From assembly GCA_947455845.1 (NCBI GenBank), contig CANGQE010000037.1:1-9198 (forward strand): 9,198 nt of DNA. Reading direction: 5' to 3'. Positions 7,475 through 9,198 of the stretch are shown in pieces. Below the pieces are notes generated by a model that was not told the origin of the DNA, did no database searches, and was given only the letters and a program-made list of their open reading frames with translations. Within the stretch, counting starts at the first letter, position 1; each line of letters starts with the position of its first letter. Source of the DNA: Rickettsiales bacterium (GTDB lineage Bacteria > Pseudomonadota > Alphaproteobacteria > Rickettsiales > UBA1997). A program made the translations under genes and the position numbers.

Positions 7475-8373
7475 GAAATTTAACCAAATTTTTATCACAA
7501 AATTTTTCGCTTTTTTGTGCGTTGCTTATTGTTCAAATTTTACCTCTAAAAACTTTCGCTGCTGATTATGTTTCGACGGGAGATGTGGTTAAGGAAATAG
7601 AAAAAACCTTACTCTTCGATAAAGATGCTCGTGAACAAATTGATTTTTACCAAAAGAAAACCATCAAACGTAGCGATATTAATATTGTAGCAAATGTCTC
7701 AGATCAACAGTCTAGCTCTGCTAATAATTTTGATGTTGTTGTGGTTGATCCCAAAAATGGTAATTATGACGAGAGGGAAAAAGAGAAAATAGCTTACAAC
7801 TCCGTTCTAATCGGCCAATATGAAGTGGCTATTGAGCTTTACAAACAGGTACTGGCGGTTGAGCCGGACAATAAATACGACAAGTTTTCTTTAGCGGTTG
7901 TTTACCAAAAAATCGGCCAATTTCGTCAAGCTAAAGCTTTGTATTATGAGCTGTTAAAATCTAATCCGGAAAACCAAGAAGAGATAGTGGGTAATTTGCT
8001 GGCAATTTTAGTTGAAGAATCTCCTAAAGATGCGGTTTATTTGCTGTCACGCCTGACCATTCAAAATCCAAGCTCAGCTTATATTTTTGCTCAAGCTGCC
8101 TTAGCCTACGACAAAGTTAAAAATTATGATCAAGCCATAAACCTACTGCAAAAGGCCATTGCTCTTGATGGTAGCAATGTTGATTACAAATATAATTTAG
8201 CCGTGACCTATGATAAAACAGGTCAATTTGATAAGGCTTTGGAGTCGTACCAAGATATTACTAAAGATTATTCAGAAGGTAACGAGTCAGTCTCAATTGA
8301 TAAAATTAACAACAGAATTGAGTCGATTAAAAAGAAACTCGCCGCGGATTATGGGGATGAGGATGATTCTTAA
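7468..8373 (+). CDS. Exported tetratricopeptide-repeat protein (301 aa)
   Basis: The N-terminus has a likely Sec signal peptide: Lys7 in the n-region, hydrophobic core LFCALLIVQILPL, then KTFA-AD with cleavage probably after Ala31 or Ala32. The mature protein would therefore be periplasmic or outer-membrane associated. A linker of about 70 residues, partly Ser/Asn/Asp-rich, is followed by about five TPR units near residues 107-136, 136-169, 170-203 (degenerate), 205-237 and 239-271. Typical positions are seen in GQYEVAIELYKQVL, GQFRQAKALYYELL, KNYDQAINLLQKAI and GQFDKALESYQDI. The acidic tail ends GDEDDS. Its ATG lies inside the last codons of mnmG (ATGTTAG, 7-base overlap), which indicates one operon and likely translational coupling. 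It acts presumably as a protein-protein scaffold. A link to the pilT gene downstream is only suggested by position. Confidence 0.9.
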   Translation: MLGNLTKFLSQNFSLFCALLIVQILPLKTFAADYVSTGDVVKEIEKTLLFDKDAREQIDFYQKKTIKRSDINIVANVSDQQSSSANNFDVVVVDPKNGNYDEREKEKIAYNSVLIGQYEVAIELYKQVLAVEPDNKYDKFSLAVVYQKIGQFRQAKALYYELLKSNPENQEEIVGNLLAILVEESPKDAVYLLSRLTIQNPSSAYIFAQAALAYDKVKNYDQAINLLQKAIALDGSNVDYKYNLAVTYDKTGQFDKALESYQDITKDYSEGNESVSIDKINNRIESIKKKLAADYGDEDDS

Positions 8374-8399
8374 AATTGTACTATAACGAGATTGAGAGT

Positions 8400-8434
8400 A
8401 ATTAAGAATTAAGAAGTAAGAATTAAGAATTAGA
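8400..8434 (+). repeat. AATTAAG heptamer microsatellite
   Basis: Five consecutive 7-base units: AATTAAG, AATTAAG, AAGTAAG, AATTAAG and AATTAGA. Three are identical and two have one or two changes. It begins 27 bases after the TPR stop codon. The copy number is likely to vary between strains by slippage. No coding role is seen. Confidence 0.85.
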
Positions 8435-8468
8435 AGTGGGCTAAATTATTATATTTAGCGTACGATGC

Positions 8469-8493
8469 GGGTCGGGGTTTGTAACCACGACCC
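8469..8493 (+). repeat. REP-like hairpin, TTTGTAA apex, + orientation
   Basis: GGGTCG pairs with CGACCC, then a G/A mismatch, then GGTT pairs with AACC around a TGT loop. The geometry is the same as in the hairpin at 5483-5517. With the inverted copy at 8539-8561 it makes a pair of opposed hairpins, as in E. coli BIME units. Its left arm is matched by the remnant at 61-74. Confidence 0.75.
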
Positions 8494-8496
8494 TAA

Positions 8497-8534
8497 GTTT
8501 GTATCAAACCTAAAACATGGGCTTTGATGCAAAC
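8497..8534 (+). repeat. 12-bp stem with 14-base loop between two REP-like hairpins
   Basis: GTTTGTATCAAA at 8497-8508 pairs with TTTGATGCAAAC at 8523-8534 over 12 positions, with a single G-T wobble at the sixth. The loop is CCTAAAACATGGGC. The stem fills almost exactly the space between the two TTTGTAA hairpins, so the three may form one mobile or structural unit. Sequence-only call. Confidence 0.65.
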
Positions 8535-8538
8535 ATGT

Positions 8539-8561
8539 GGACGGAGTTACAAACTCCGTCC
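8539..8561 (-). repeat. REP-like hairpin, TTTGTAA apex, - orientation
   Basis: GGACGGAGTT (8539-8548) and AACTCCGTCC (8552-8561) form a perfect 10-base-pair stem with a three-base loop. Read on the minus strand the apex is TT-TGT-AA, as in the other two family members. It ends 69 bases before the pilT start. Confidence 0.75.
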
Positions 8562-8630
8562 AGCGCGGTAATACTTATATTAAACATCACCAACAAAAGC
8601 GCTTAATTCCAAAATCAACAACTACCCAGC

Positions 8631-9198
8631 ATGATTGAAAAAATTCTAACCTACGCCAAAAAACAAGGTTGCTCTGACATCCACATCACCACTGGATCAG
8701 CACCCATGTTACGTATTGATGGTGACATGATCGCTATTCCTAGCGCTCCCGTGCTTACTCATGATAAGGTTATGGAAATGTTGAATTCGCTAATGAGCGA
8801 TATTCAGAAAAAGACTTACCAAGAGAAAATGGAAATGGATTTCGCAATTCAATCGAGCGATAATTTACGTTTTCGGGTTAATGCTTTTCGTACAGTTAAC
8901 GGTGCAGCAGCGGTGTTTCGTGAAATTCCAACTGAAATAAAAAGTCTTGCTGCGCTTCATGCGCCAGAAATAATTCATGGATTAGCTCATGCTAAAAAAG
9001 GTTTAATTTTAGTGGTTGGTCCAACCGGAAGTGGTAAATCAACAACTCTTGCAGCTTTGATTGATCACATTAATAGCAACTTTTCCCACCATATTTTAAC
9101 CATTGAAGATCCGGTTGAATTTGTTCACAAAAATAAAAAATCTCTAATCAACCAACGTGAAGTCGGCAACAGTACCATGTCTTTTGCTAGTGCCTTGA
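8631..9198 (+). CDS. pilT: Type IV pilus retraction ATPase PilT, 5' part (cut by window end)
   Basis: The first 189 codons are present and the frame is open at the window edge. PilT is usually about 340-350 residues, so about 55% is seen. It is the cytoplasmic hexameric ATPase that depolymerises type IV pili and drives twitching motility and DNA uptake. The N-terminal PAS-like domain opens with the family signature (QGCSDIHITTGSAPMLRIDG, residues 12-31), with RFRVNAF at 80-86. The RecA-like domain has Walker A GPTGSGKST at 130-138, and HHILTIEDPVEFVH (153-166) carries the Asp box. NQREVG at 174-179 is also typical. Walker B and the His box lie beyond the window. The start at 8631 matches the usual PilT N-terminus and lacks a Shine-Dalgarno. 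PilU is an alternative, but the sequence is closer to PilT. Confidence 0.95.
   Translation, partial: MIEKILTYAKKQGCSDIHITTGSAPMLRIDGDMIAIPSAPVLTHDKVMEMLNSLMSDIQKKTYQEKMEMDFAIQSSDNLRFRVNAFRTVNGAAAVFREIPTEIKSLAALHAPEIIHGLAHAKKGLILVVGPTGSGKSTTLAALIDHINSNFSHHILTIEDPVEFVHKNKKSLINQREVGNSTMSFASAL

Larger units (their letters stand above)
8374..8630. other. Intergenic repeat cluster between the TPR gene and pilT
   Basis: This 257-base stretch has no credible gene. In order it holds an AT-rich heptamer array (8400-8434), a TTTGTAA hairpin (8469-8493), a longer-looped stem (8497-8534), and an inverted TTTGTAA hairpin (8539-8561). An AT-rich leader to the pilT start follows. The hairpins could end the mnmG-TPR transcript, though none is followed by a proper T run. 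Confidence 0.7.

Noticed and set aside
8400..8561. CRISPR-like array
   Set aside because: The repeats are a 7-base microsatellite and single hairpins with different stems; there are no uniform repeats with unique spacers.
8576..8581. TATATT as a -10 element for pilT
   Set aside because: It matches five of six bases, but at 17-base spacing the upstream hexamer is ACTCCG within a hairpin, so no -35 supports it. A promoter here remains possible but unsupported.

Overview
The window is AT-rich and fits a small-genome alphaproteobacterium, most likely Rickettsiales-like. The evidence is an MnmG with strongly alphaproteobacterial/rickettsial sequence stretches, a palindromic element read in frame inside that gene (producing the peptide HPELVSGS), several REP-like hairpins between genes, and no Shine-Dalgarno sequence before any start. 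This lineage call comes from remembered family sequences, not from a search, and is moderate at best. All four genes are on the + strand.

Layout. 1-250 is a leader region with a fragment of a GC-rich repeat and a good sigma70-type promoter (TTGACA at 141). 251-5464 encodes a 1737-residue acidic protein that I cannot assign to any family. It is built of modules: a helical N-terminus, a Ser/Asp-rich zone with a recurring SVxS motif, a coiled coil interrupted by five collagen-like triplets, three helical repeats ending in FNN, a region likely rich in beta strands, three C-terminal repeats and a basic tail. It has no signal peptide or membrane segment. 5465-5542 holds a hairpin with a TTTGTAA apex. 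5543-7474 is mnmG (tRNA U34 modification). 7468-8373, overlapping mnmG by 7 bases, encodes an exported TPR protein. 8374-8630 is a gene-free stretch with an AT-rich heptamer array and three consecutive hairpins, two of them of the TTTGTAA type in opposite orientations, as in a BIME. 8631 to the window end is the first 189 codons of pilT, the type IV pilus retraction ATPase.

How the genes relate. mnmG and the TPR gene are probably co-transcribed and translationally coupled. pilT is separated from them by the repeat cluster and may have its own promoter. The giant gene has its own promoter and looks like an accessory gene. The most interesting items are its two unrelated three-copy repeat modules, the palindrome inserted in frame in mnmG, and the TTTGTAA hairpin family. 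I see no complete new multi-gene system here.
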